A stretch of DNA of 10,292 bases from Kiloniellales bacterium (GCA_030067055.1 JASJAL010000131.1:1-10292), one strand, 5' to 3'; counted from the first letter of the stretch, positions 1-6,338 are shown. Translations and numbers: made by a program. Notes: generated by a model from the letters alone, not told the origin.

Positions 1-380
1 TCGACCGCGGCCTGGTCAAGCCGCCGCTCTTCGTGCAGAGCGTCTTCGGCATCCTCGGCGGGATCGGCGGCCACCCCGAGGACCTGATGCACATGCGCCG
101 CACCGCCGACCGGCTCTTCGGCCGCGACTACCAGTGGTCGATCCTGGGCGCCGGGCGCAACCAGATCCCGCTCGCCACCCTGGGCGCGGCCATGGGCGCC
201 AACGTCCGGGTCGGCCTGGAGGACTCGCTCTGGAGCGGCCCCGGCACCCTGGCCCAATCCAACGCCGAGCAGGTTGTGAAGATCCGCCAGGTCCTGGAAG
301 GCCTCTCCCTCGAGGTCGCCCAGCCCGAGGACGCCCGCGAAATGCTCAGCCTCAAGGGCGGCGACGCGGTCGGGTTCTAG
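1..380 (+). CDS. Beta-keto acid cleavage enzyme (BKACE, DUF849), C-terminal part
   Basis: The gene is cut by the left edge; the frame opens at base 3 and gives 125 residues before the TAG at 378-380. Seen: a segment ending in WSILGAGRNQ, then a run through GANVRVGLEDSLW and a tail with LAQSNAEQVVKI. This order is the C-terminal half of the DUF849/BKACE TIM barrel. In that family the Glu of the GLED motif is a ligand of the catalytic divalent metal (usually zinc), and the enzymes condense a beta-keto acid with acetyl-CoA to give acetoacetate plus a new CoA ester; the founding member is the 3-keto-5-aminohexanoate cleavage enzyme of lysine fermentation. The metal-binding His residues lie in the missing N-terminal part, and the substrate cannot be read from this fragment. 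It converges on the SDR gene, with a palindromic repeat between them. Confidence 0.88.
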   Translation, partial: DRGLVKPPLFVQSVFGILGGIGGHPEDLMHMRRTADRLFGRDYQWSILGAGRNQIPLATLGAAMGANVRVGLEDSLWSGPGTLAQSNAEQVVKIRQVLEGLSLEVAQPEDAREMLSLKGGDAVGF

Positions 381-445
381 GAGAGCCAAGGCGACCTCCG
401 GCCATCTCCAGGTAGGCCGACGGCATCGCCACTTCTTCACCTGTC

Positions 446-497
446 ATCGCCGGATTTGATCCGGTGATCCATGGATGCCCGGATCAAGTCCGGGCAT
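446..497. repeat. Paired-palindrome intergenic repeat (two tandem hairpins)
   Basis: Two similar inverted repeats lie in tandem between convergent genes. The first (446-468) has arms ATCGCCGGA and TCCGGTGAT around TTTGA, with one G:T pair. The second (475-497) has perfect 9-base arms ATGCCCGGA and TCCGGGCAT around TCAAG. The flanks TGTCAT (442-447) and ATGACG (496-501) add an outer symmetry, so the whole block of about 60 bases can fold as a cruciform. The pattern resembles the short dispersed palindromic repeats common between genes in alphaproteobacterial genomes. It sits between two converging stop codons, so it could also act as a two-way transcription stop, although no T-tract is present. 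The rest of 381-553 shows nothing else recognisable. Confidence 0.7.
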
Positions 498-553
498 GAC
501 GGAGATTGGGTTGGCAAACGGGACGCTTGAGGACCGGGCGCCGCGTTCGCACC

Positions 554-1267
554 TCACACGTGCCGGGTCTCGCCGCCGTCGACGCGGAGGCTCTGGCCGA
601 CGATGTAGCCGGCGTCGTCGGACAGCAGGAATGCCGCCGCCTTGGCGACCTCGGCGACCGTGCCGATCCGGCGCGCCGGGATGCCCTGGGCGCGCGCTTC
701 GGAATGCTCGATCGAGTCGATGGCGCCGGGCAACAGGCAGTTCATGCGCACGCCCTGGCCGGCGTAGCGGTCGGCGTGCAGCTTGGTGAAGGCGCTGACC
801 CCCGAACGGAAGGTCGCCGAGACCGGGAAGCGCAGGGTCGGCTCGAAGGTCGAGGCCGTGGTGACGTTGAGAATGGCGCCGCCGCCCTGTCCGACCATCA
901 CCGGGGTCACCAGGCGGCTCAGGCGGATCACGCTCATCAGCACCTGGTCGAAGGCCTCAGCCCAGGTCTCGTCCCCGATCTCGAGCAGCTCGCCGGCCGC
1001 CAGGTGGCCCGGGTTGTTGACCAGGGCGTCGATCCGCCCGTAGGCCTCGAGCGTGCGCGCGATCAGGGCCTCAAGGTCGGCCGGATCCGCCACCGAGCCC
1101 TTCAGGCCGAGCCCGCCCAGTTCCTCGGCGACTCGCGGGCCGCTGTCCGAGGGCGTCATGATCGCCAGGCGATGGCCCCGCGCCGCCAGCTCCCGTGCGA
1201 TGGCCGCGCCCATCCCCCGGCCGCCGCCGGTGACGATTGCGACCTTGCCTTCGGTACTGTCGGTCAT
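554..1267 (-). CDS. SDR-family protein with degenerate catalytic Tyr/Lys
   Basis: 237 residues, Rossmann-fold short-chain dehydrogenase/reductase. The ATG at 1267 is chosen because GGAGAG lies about six bases upstream and the protein then begins just before the first beta strand; the same frame stays open to 1591 but that extension is low-complexity and runs into the divergent gene. Seen: nucleotide-binding TGGGRGMG at residues 13-20, NNPG at 84-87 (usual NNAG), RMNCLLPG at 174-181, and a C-terminal YIVGQSLRVDGG typical of FabG-like SDRs. Odd: where the family has YxxxK, this protein reads SATFR, so Tyr becomes Ser150 and Lys becomes Arg154. I recall a FabG-like subfamily with the same change (a run like FPTS.xFRAG). 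The fold is certain; normal hydride-transfer chemistry is doubtful. It is divergent from the TSUP carrier gene across 153 bases. Confidence 0.85.
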   Translation of the reverse strand: MTDSTEGKVAIVTGGGRGMGAAIARELAARGHRLAIMTPSDSGPRVAEELGGLGLKGSVADPADLEALIARTLEAYGRIDALVNNPGHLAAGELLEIGDETWAEAFDQVLMSVIRLSRLVTPVMVGQGGGAILNVTTASTFEPTLRFPVSATFRSGVSAFTKLHADRYAGQGVRMNCLLPGAIDSIEHSEARAQGIPARRIGTVAEVAKAAAFLLSDDAGYIVGQSLRVDGGETRHV

Positions 1268-1420
1268 GCTTTCTCTCCGCGTCTGCTGGCCTGCCCTGAC
1301 TCGACAGACTAAGCCAAGCCGCGGAGCCTTGACACCGCGGCGGTCGGCGAGGCAACAGCTTTCCGGCGGTGGCCCTGCACTCTCGCAGCTGTGCGGCCAA
1401 ATCACGCGAGGCGAGACCGA

Positions 1421-2179
1421 ATGGACGCGCTGTCCTTCGCCGGAGATCTGGGCACGACCGCCGCGGTCCTGCTGATCGCGATCAGCGCCGCGACCTCCTT
1501 CCTGACCGCCGCCGCCGGGATCGGGGGCGGCGTCGTACTCCTGGCGGTCATGGCGGTCGTCATGCCCGCGCAGGCGCTGATCCCGGTGCACGGCGTGGTG
1601 CAGCTCGGCTCCAACGCCGGCCGGGCACTAATCCTGCTCCGCGATGTCAGGACCGCCGTGCTCCTGCCCTTCTGCGCCGGCAGCCTGGTCGGCGCCGGGC
1701 TCGGCGGCCTGACCGCCGTTCAGCTGCCGCCCGCCGCGCTCAAGATCGGGCTGGCCGCCTTCATCCTCTGGTCGGTCTGGGGCCGGTCCTTCACCGCAGG
1801 TGGCCGCTACGCCGCCCTGCTGACGGGCGCTTTCTCCAGCTTTTTGACGATGTTCTTCGGCGCGACCGGCACCTTCGTCTCGGCCATGGTCAAGACCCTC
1901 AAGCTCGGCCGGCTGGAGCACGTCGCCACCCATTCCGCCTGCATGGTCGCCCAGCATCTGATCAAGGTCTTCGCCTTCGGCCTGCTCGGCTTCGCTTATG
2001 GCCCCTATCTCGGGCTCGTTGCCGCCATGATCGCCAGCGGATTTCTCGGCACGGTCCTGGGCAAGCGGGTCCTCGTGAAGCTGAAGGACGAGAGCTTCCA
2101 CCGGATCCTGGCCGTGGTGCTGTCGCTGCTGGCGATGCGGCTGGTCTACGAGGGCGTCGTCCTTATTCTGGCCGCGTGA
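1421..2179 (+). CDS. TSUP (TauE/SafE-type) membrane carrier
   Basis: 252 residues, mostly hydrophobic. About eight membrane segments can be placed near residues 14-34, 36-56, 78-100, 107-121, 129-153, 175-194, 196-214 and 228-249. The two halves each carry the family's glycine-rich signature: AAAGIGGGVVLL followed by PVHGVVQLGSNAGRA (56-69), and FFGATGTFVSAMVKTL (145-160) followed by ATHSACMVAQH. This duplication is typical of the TSUP family, whose members move sulfite, sulfonates, sulfoacetate or other small organic anions across the inner membrane. The ATG at 1421 follows an AGGCGAG sequence at a usable distance; an in-frame GTG at 1391 would only add ten polar residues. The substrate is unknown. 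The sulfur theme echoes the sulfatase further right, but the genes are 2.6 kb apart and no link can be shown. Confidence 0.85.
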   Translation: MDALSFAGDLGTTAAVLLIAISAATSFLTAAAGIGGGVVLLAVMAVVMPAQALIPVHGVVQLGSNAGRALILLRDVRTAVLLPFCAGSLVGAGLGGLTAVQLPPAALKIGLAAFILWSVWGRSFTAGGRYAALLTGAFSSFLTMFFGATGTFVSAMVKTLKLGRLEHVATHSACMVAQHLIKVFAFGLLGFAYGPYLGLVAAMIASGFLGTVLGKRVLVKLKDESFHRILAVVLSLLAMRLVYEGVVLILAA

Positions 2180-2231
2180 CGGGATCGCGGTTGAAGCCGG
2201 CCGACCGCCGGCCCTGGGGTTCAGCCGCCCC

Positions 2232-2246
2232 TTAAGCCCCTTTTAA
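2232..2246. promoter_or_regulatory. Candidate CtrA box (TTAA-N7-TTAA)
   Basis: TTAA at 2232-2235 and TTAA at 2243-2246 are separated by exactly seven bases, about 40 bases before the ATG of the lipoprotein gene. CtrA, the alphaproteobacterial cell-cycle and envelope response regulator, binds TTAA-N7-TTAAC; only the final C is missing here (it is G). Such an A/T-rich spaced pair stands out in this GC-rich context. Binding is inferred only from the motif. Confidence 0.4.
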
Positions 2247-2285
2247 GCACCGAGGGCTTAGGGTGGGGCGAAAGCGAGGCCCGCC

Positions 2286-2909
2286 ATGCGTCCCCTGGTT
2301 CTTCTTCTGTTCCTGTTCGCGGTTTCCGGCTGCTCCGGCATGTCTGTCGAGGAGTGCAGCGTGGCCGACTGGCGCGCCATCGGCTACGAGGACGGGTCCA
2401 AAGGCCTCAGCCCGGAGGCCTACGGCAAGCACCGTCGGGCCTGCGCCGAGCACGGCGTGGCCGCCGACTTCGACGGCTATCTCGCCGGCCGCACGGCCGG
2501 CCTGGCGCACTACTGCCGGCCGCAGAACGGCTACAACCTCGGCGCCCGCGGTTCCCGCTATTCCGGCGTCTGCCCGGCCGAGCTCGAGGCCGACTTCCTG
2601 GCCGCCCACGGCGACGGCTATGGGCTCTACACCCGCCGCCGGGAGGTCAATCGCATCGCCAGGAACCTGGACCGGGCCCGCGCCCGCTCGGCGGAGATCG
2701 AGCATCAGGTTGCCGAGAGTACCACCCTTCTGATCTCGCCGGGCATCCCGCCCGCGCGGCGCGCCGAGCTGGTCATCGAGCTCAAGCAGCTGGCGGAAGA
2801 GAAGATCCGGGTCGAAGAGAGCATTCCCGCGCTCGAATACGATTACGAGGCCGCCAAGGCAGCGCTGGACGACTACCGCGCCGAGATCGCGACCCGCCCC
2901 GCCGACTGA
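2286..2909 (+). CDS. DUF2799-type outer-envelope lipoprotein
   Basis: 207 residues. A short type II signal peptide ends in the lipobox VSGC, making Cys16 the expected lipidated residue; the next residue is Ser rather than Asp, which favours sorting to the outer membrane. The mature part begins with Cys24 and W29-x(3)-GYEDG (33-37), followed by DGYLAGR, LAHYCRP and GYNLGARG, and ends the conserved region with CPAEL (Cys96) and HGDGYGLY. Repeated aromatic/glycine motifs with paired cysteines are the hallmark of DUF2799; Cys24, 53, 77 and 96 could form two disulfides. Residues 117-143 and 158-200 are charged, Leu/Ala-rich and probably form two coiled-coil helices. Function is unknown. The ATG follows a GCGAGG sequence, and the gene seems to be transcribed alone. 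Confidence 0.8.
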   Translation: MRPLVLLLFLFAVSGCSGMSVEECSVADWRAIGYEDGSKGLSPEAYGKHRRACAEHGVAADFDGYLAGRTAGLAHYCRPQNGYNLGARGSRYSGVCPAELEADFLAAHGDGYGLYTRRREVNRIARNLDRARARSAEIEHQVAESTTLLISPGIPPARRAELVIELKQLAEEKIRVEESIPALEYDYEAAKAALDDYRAEIATRPAD

Positions 2910-2971
2910 TATCAGCCTGGCGCGCCGAAGCTTCGTCGCAAACCGGGCCGCTGCCGTCCCTTCCGAACGCG

Positions 2972-2980
2972 TGCTAGACT
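2972..2980 (+). promoter_or_regulatory. Possible extended -10 promoter element
   Basis: TGCTAGACT fits the extended -10 form TGnTAnnnT and lies about 40 bases before the oxygenase start. There is no good -35 at 17 bases, which is acceptable for an extended -10 promoter but leaves the call weak. Confidence 0.25.
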
Positions 2981-3019
2981 ACGGGATCGCTGATCCTTCG
3001 CAGTCCTTGGCGTGGCACG

Positions 3020-3985
3020 ATGAGCAAGGCGTCCGATAGCCTTCCGGTGATCGATCTCGGCCCGCTGCGTGGCGGCACCGAGGCGGGCTTGGCTGCCGTG
3101 GCGGCCGAGATCCGGCGGGCGGCCGAAGCGGTCGGCTTCTTCTACGTCGCCAATCACGGGATCGACCCGCAGCTGGCCCGACGCGCCCAGACCGCCGCCC
3201 TGGACTTTTTTGCCCGGCCCGATTCCGAAAAGCGCAAGGTCGCGGTTGACCGGCGTAACCGCGGCTTCATGGCGATGGGCGATTGCCGCCTGCCGGGTGC
3301 CGAGGCGACCGACCTCAAGGAGGTCTTCTTCTGGGGCCCGGAGGCGGCGCCCGACGACCCGGAGGTCCTGGCCGGCCGGCCCCTGATCGGTCCGAACAAC
3401 TGGCCGGATTTCCAGCCCGAGCTGCGCGCCGCGGTCTGGCCCTACTACTGCGCGGTGCTCGATGTCGGCGCCGGCCTGCTGCGGGCAGTCGCGCTCAGCC
3501 TCGGCCTGGACCCGAACTTCTTCGCCGCCTGCTACCGCAAGCCCCTGGGCCGCGGCCAGCTGGTCTTCTATCCGCCGCACCCGGTCGGGCGCGAGGTGGC
3601 GAACTTCGGCGCCGCGCCGCACTGCGACTTCGGCTGCCTGACCCTCCTGCTTCAGGACGACAATGGCGGTCTCGAAGTCCGCACCCGTGAGGATCGCTGG
3701 GTCGCGGCGCCACCGATAGAGGGAAGCCTGGTGGTCAACATCGGTGACCTCCTGGCGCGCTGGAGCAACGACCGCTTTCGCTCGACCCTGCACCGCGTGG
3801 TCAACCGCTCGGGCAACCGCCGTCTCTCGATCCCGGTCTTCTACGACCCCGACAGCAGCGCCGTCGTCGACCCCCGCGACCTCGGCCTGCCCCCGGGCCA
3901 GCCGCCTCGCTACGACGCGATCGCCGCCGGCGACTACATCATGTCGCGCAACAAGATCTCCTTCGCCCACTACGCAGAGGGCTGA
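3020..3985 (+). CDS. 2-oxoglutarate/Fe(II)-dependent oxygenase, isopenicillin N synthase-like
   Basis: 321 residues, the usual length for this superfamily. The N-terminal DIOX_N region shows LPVIDLGPL (8-16) and GFFYVANHGI (39-48). The catalytic double-stranded beta-helix follows. The facial triad is visible as His201-x-Asp203 in APHCDFGCLT and His258 in STLHRVVN, and the co-substrate carboxylate clamp is R268-L-S270. The iron-binding and 2-oxoglutarate-binding residues are thus all present, so an active dioxygenase is likely. Relatives hydroxylate, desaturate or cyclise small molecules; plant and fungal members act in hormone and secondary metabolism, while most bacterial ones have no known substrate. 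The ATG at 3020 places the start a few residues before the conserved PVIDL; no strong ribosome site precedes it. It is not in an operon with either neighbour. Confidence 0.85.
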   Translation: MSKASDSLPVIDLGPLRGGTEAGLAAVAAEIRRAAEAVGFFYVANHGIDPQLARRAQTAALDFFARPDSEKRKVAVDRRNRGFMAMGDCRLPGAEATDLKEVFFWGPEAAPDDPEVLAGRPLIGPNNWPDFQPELRAAVWPYYCAVLDVGAGLLRAVALSLGLDPNFFAACYRKPLGRGQLVFYPPHPVGREVANFGAAPHCDFGCLTLLLQDDNGGLEVRTREDRWVAAPPIEGSLVVNIGDLLARWSNDRFRSTLHRVVNRSGNRRLSIPVFYDPDSSAVVDPRDLGLPPGQPPRYDAIAAGDYIMSRNKISFAHYAEG

Positions 3986-4068
3986 ACAAGGTCTGTTTCC
4001 GTCTAGGTTGATGGCGGCGCCGGGCGGACCCGGGAACCGTTGCAGCGAAGACGCTCGAGGACTCCCAG

Positions 4069-4539
4069 TTATCTGAATCCCAGGAATCGAACGCGGTATT
4101 TCGCCACCTTTTCCAGAGTGCCCGGGAGGACGTATCGGCTTTCCCTGAGCGTCGTGGTTGCCTTCGCAGATATCCTGCTCAGTGTGGGGCTCAGGTTGAA
4201 CACGAAAAGTGTCGCCCCCTCGGCGCTCACGCCAATAATTCCCAAATCAAAGAACATGTTGGTTTCGGTCTTGTTTGTAGCTTCTACTTCTACCTTGAGA
4301 ACCCTGAGCGCCTTCGTTTGAATTGCTGGATTCTCCGAGATCTTGATGTGCTTGTAACTTATACGTTCATAGTCGTGAGCCCCATTTAGCTCGGATGGAT
4401 CAAACTCGATCCATCCGGAATCCACAGCTTCATCTGCCGGCGCAGGGTGGGCGAAGTGCAAGACCGAAAGCGCGCAAACCATGGAGAGCAAGTGCCTCAT
4501 CAGGGCGAGGTGTTTGTGAGTGTTTCTCGTCTTTGTCAT
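4069..4539 (-). CDS. Orphan secreted protein with signal peptide
   Basis: Up to 156 residues; I do not recognise the family. A signal peptide is clear: Arg-His, then the hydrophobic core LLSMVCALSVLHF, then AHPAPA with likely cleavage before DEA (after residue 35 from the first ATG). The start could be the ATG at 4539 or the ATG at 4500, which would give a compact 22-residue signal peptide; 4539 is favoured by a GGGGAC sequence upstream and by the overlap with the small ORF in front. The mature part (about 120 residues) has no cysteine and alternates polar and hydrophobic residues, with VLKVEVEATNKTE followed by MFFDLGIIGVSAEGATLFVF. This resembles an Ig-like or FxLYD/DUF4352-type beta-sandwich, which is a guess from the pattern. 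The codons are less GC-rich than those of neighbouring genes, suggesting recent acquisition. Confidence 0.6.
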   Translation of the reverse strand: MTKTRNTHKHLALMRHLLSMVCALSVLHFAHPAPADEAVDSGWIEFDPSELNGAHDYERISYKHIKISENPAIQTKALRVLKVEVEATNKTETNMFFDLGIIGVSAEGATLFVFNLSPTLSRISAKATTTLRESRYVLPGTLEKVAKYRVRFLGFR

Positions 4540-4676
4540 TCCTGCTGTCCCCGCAATTTCACTTCCGCTGCCAACCCGATGGCAGCGAGGCCGACATCTA
4601 GACGTGTTGAGCTAGTCCACATCATCGTCGCTGTTGCCACTGAACCGGCAAGACCCAGCATTGCCTGTGGAGCCAT
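4536..4676 (-). CDS. Possible 46-residue hydrophobic small protein, overlapping the next start
   Basis: Reading from the ATG at 4676 gives 46 residues, starting MAPQAMLGLAGSV and ending AAEVKLRGQQE. The middle is rich in Ala, Gly, Leu and Met and has few charges before residue 38, so one or two short membrane-spanning helices around a TRLD turn are possible. Its TGA overlaps the ATG of the secreted-protein gene (shared ATGA at 4536-4539), the arrangement seen in translationally coupled pairs. Against it: no clear ribosome site before 4676, and the promoter-like sequence just upstream would leave a leader of only about six bases. An in-frame ATG at 4661 is another start. I know of no homologue; the stretch may simply be the 5' leader of the next gene. 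Confidence 0.3.
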   Translation of the reverse strand: MAPQAMLGLAGSVATATMMWTSSTRLDVGLAAIGLAAEVKLRGQQE

Positions 4677-4688
4677 AAGGTCTGGAAG

Positions 4689-4717
4689 GTCCTACTCGGG
4701 CGGTTTTTCGCTGTCAA
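4689..4717 (-). promoter_or_regulatory. Sigma-70-like promoter with perfect -35
   Basis: On the minus strand a perfect TTGACA (4712-4717) is followed by a 17-base spacer and TAGGAC (4689-4694), which keeps the T, A and A at positions 1, 2 and 5 of TATAAT. Transcription would start near 4682 and read into the small ORF and the secreted-protein gene. The spacing and exact -35 make it the clearest housekeeping-type promoter in the window, but the -10 is only fair. Confidence 0.5.
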
Positions 4718-4784
4718 CACGGCGACCCGCGCGCTTGTTCACTTCGATCGCGGAGCCGTAGTCCAACGGCCGGGCCGAGCATCG

Positions 4785-6293
4785 CTACCGCACGTCGAGG
4801 TGGGCCTCCGCCTCCACTTCGACGGTCCATTTGCCGGCGCGGACCCATTGCTGCGACGCGTCGGTCATGGGCTGGTAGTCCCAGACCGGCGGCCGTCCGA
4901 TCTTGTGGGCGCGATCGATCAGGCGGCGGCGATTCTGGTCGAGGATGATGCGCGCCTTGATCTCCCGCGCGTTCCAGAGCCTCGACGCCAAAGCACTGAA
5001 CTCGGCAATCCTCGGCTGCTGGTCCGCGTCCTCGGCCAGGTTCTCAAGCTCCCTGGGGTCCGTCTCCAGATCGAAAAGGATCGGCGGATCGGTCTCGCTG
5101 TAGAGGAACTTGTGGCGGGCGTCACGGAGCATGAAGGTCGGCTCGAAGACGCCTTCGGCCAGGAACTCGCCGGCGATCGCGCGCGACGGCAGGTCTTCGC
5201 CGCTCAGCGCGCCAACGAGGGACAGGCCGTCGGTTTCCAGGATCTCGGCCCGTGAGCCCTCGGCGAGTTCCTGAAGGGTGGCCAGCATGTCGACCAGGGA
5301 CACGGGCGCCGCGACCCGCCGCGGAGCGAAGCGACTCGGCGCCCAGAAGATCAGGGGCACCCGCATCGACCATTCGAAGAAGGTCTTTTTGTAGAAGAGA
5401 CCGCGTTCGCCCATCATGTCGCCGTGGTCGGAGGTGAAGATGACGACGGTGTCGTCCTCTAGCCCGGCCTGCGCCAGCGTTTGCATCAAGGCCTCGACCT
5501 TGGCGTCGATGTAGCTGATCGACGCGTAGTAGCCGTGACGCAGCCGTCGGAGCGTCTCGTCGGTGACGGTCGCCTCGCCGACCGAGTAGTGCTCGAAGAT
5601 TCGCGCGCTGTGCGGATCCCGTTCGTTGTGCGAGATCGGGCCGACCTCGGGCAGATCGATCTCTTCGTCCGCGTAGAGGTCCCAGAATTCCGGCTGTGCG
5701 ACATAGGGATCGTGCGGCGAGGTGAAGGAGATCGTAAGCAGGAATGGCTGGCGATCCTTCTTGCGCGCCTGATCGAAGAGCCAGCGCTTGGCCTGAAATT
5801 CCACTTCATCGTCATAGTCGATCTGGAGAGAGCGTGCGCAGGGCCCGGCTTCCAGAACGTTCTTCATATCCTGGAACCGGACCTTGGCCTCGGGGTCGGC
5901 CCAATTCGGGGTCCAGCCGAAATCCGAGGGGTAGATGTCGGTAGTCAGACGCTCCTCGAAGCCGTGCAGTTGATCGGGGCCGGCGAAGTGCATCTTGCCG
6001 CTGAGGCAGGTGAGGTATCCCGCCAGGCGCAGATAGTGCGCGAAGGTCGGAATCGAAGCGGGAAACTCGGGGGCATTGTCGTAGGCGCCGACCTTGTGCG
6101 GCAGCAGGCCCGACATCATCGAGAGCCGGGAGGGCCCGCAAAGCGGAGAGTTGCAGTAGGCCGCGTCGAACACGACGCCGTTCTCGGCGAGGCGGCTGAT
6201 CGCCGGCGTTCGCACCAGCTTGTGGCCGTAGCTCGGCATCGCCTTGGCGCTCATCTGGTCCGCCATGATGAGCAGGATGTTGGGCTTCGACAT
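4785..6293 (-). CDS. betC: Choline-sulfatase-like enzyme (type I sulfatase)
   Basis: 502 residues, full length, without signal peptide, so cytoplasmic. Type I sulfatases hydrolyse sulfate esters with a formylglycine made from a Cys. Here C52-x-P-S-R56 is that site, in NSPLCGPSRLSMMSG. Metal-site residues are visible as D12 in IMADQ and D289-H290 in FTSDHGD; K100 and H102 (SGKMH), H194 (SPHDPY) and K302 match the sulfate-binding set. BetC-specific stretches are GPDQLHGFEERLTTDIYPSD and the C-terminal WDYQPMTDAS with a final WVRAG, which belong to the choline-sulfatase C-terminal region. Choline-O-sulfate would give choline plus sulfate. The ATG at 6293 has a GGGAAG sequence seven bases upstream. 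The gene faces an ABC importer across a palindromic operator. No betA, betB or betI is present here, and pocket residues near 141-142 differ from BetC as I remember it, so the substrate could be a relative of choline sulfate. Confidence 0.8.
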   Translation of the reverse strand: MSKPNILLIMADQMSAKAMPSYGHKLVRTPAISRLAENGVVFDAAYCNSPLCGPSRLSMMSGLLPHKVGAYDNAPEFPASIPTFAHYLRLAGYLTCLSGKMHFAGPDQLHGFEERLTTDIYPSDFGWTPNWADPEAKVRFQDMKNVLEAGPCARSLQIDYDDEVEFQAKRWLFDQARKKDRQPFLLTISFTSPHDPYVAQPEFWDLYADEEIDLPEVGPISHNERDPHSARIFEHYSVGEATVTDETLRRLRHGYYASISYIDAKVEALMQTLAQAGLEDDTVVIFTSDHGDMMGERGLFYKKTFFEWSMRVPLIFWAPSRFAPRRVAAPVSLVDMLATLQELAEGSRAEILETDGLSLVGALSGEDLPSRAIAGEFLAEGVFEPTFMLRDARHKFLYSETDPPILFDLETDPRELENLAEDADQQPRIAEFSALASRLWNAREIKARIILDQNRRRLIDRAHKIGRPPVWDYQPMTDASQQWVRAGKWTVEVEAEAHLDVR

Positions 6294-6325
6294 CGCTTCG
6301 CTTCCCGTCGTTCAACACCAAGCAA

Positions 6326-6331
6326 AGCATA
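6326..6331 (-). promoter_or_regulatory. Possible -10 of the sulfatase promoter
   Basis: The minus strand reads TATGCT, four of six matches to TATAAT, about 32 bases before the sulfatase ATG. No good -35 lies at 17 bases; the region where it would sit overlaps the palindrome at 6339-6350, consistent with an activator- or repressor-controlled promoter. Weak on its own. Confidence 0.3.
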
Positions 6332-6338
6332 GGATCAG

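Noticed and set aside
1329..1357. Perfect TTGACA (1329-1334) as a promoter for the TSUP carrier
   Set aside because: At 17 bases the -10 would be GCAACA, which is nothing like TATAAT; shifting by one base does not help. Left as an isolated -35 look-alike.
1268..1591. N-terminal extension of the SDR reading frame to 345 residues
   Set aside because: The extra residues are Arg/Asp/Gly-rich low-complexity sequence overlapping the divergent TSUP gene, and a ribosome site stands right before the ATG at 1267.
554..1591. Long open frames on the strand opposite the SDR, the sulfatase and the binding protein
   Set aside because: High GC at third positions removes stop codons from antisense frames. 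Their translations are Arg/Gly/His-rich without any domain, while the sense frames carry full family motifs.
2196..2212. Hairpin GCCGGC-N5-GCCGGC after the TSUP gene as a terminator
   Set aside because: The six-base stem is self-complementary GC sequence common in this DNA and no T-tract follows.
4020..4033. Small hairpin CCGGG-N4-CCCGG in the convergent gap after the oxygenase
   Set aside because: It has only a five-base stem and no T-run on either strand; too weak to call a terminator.
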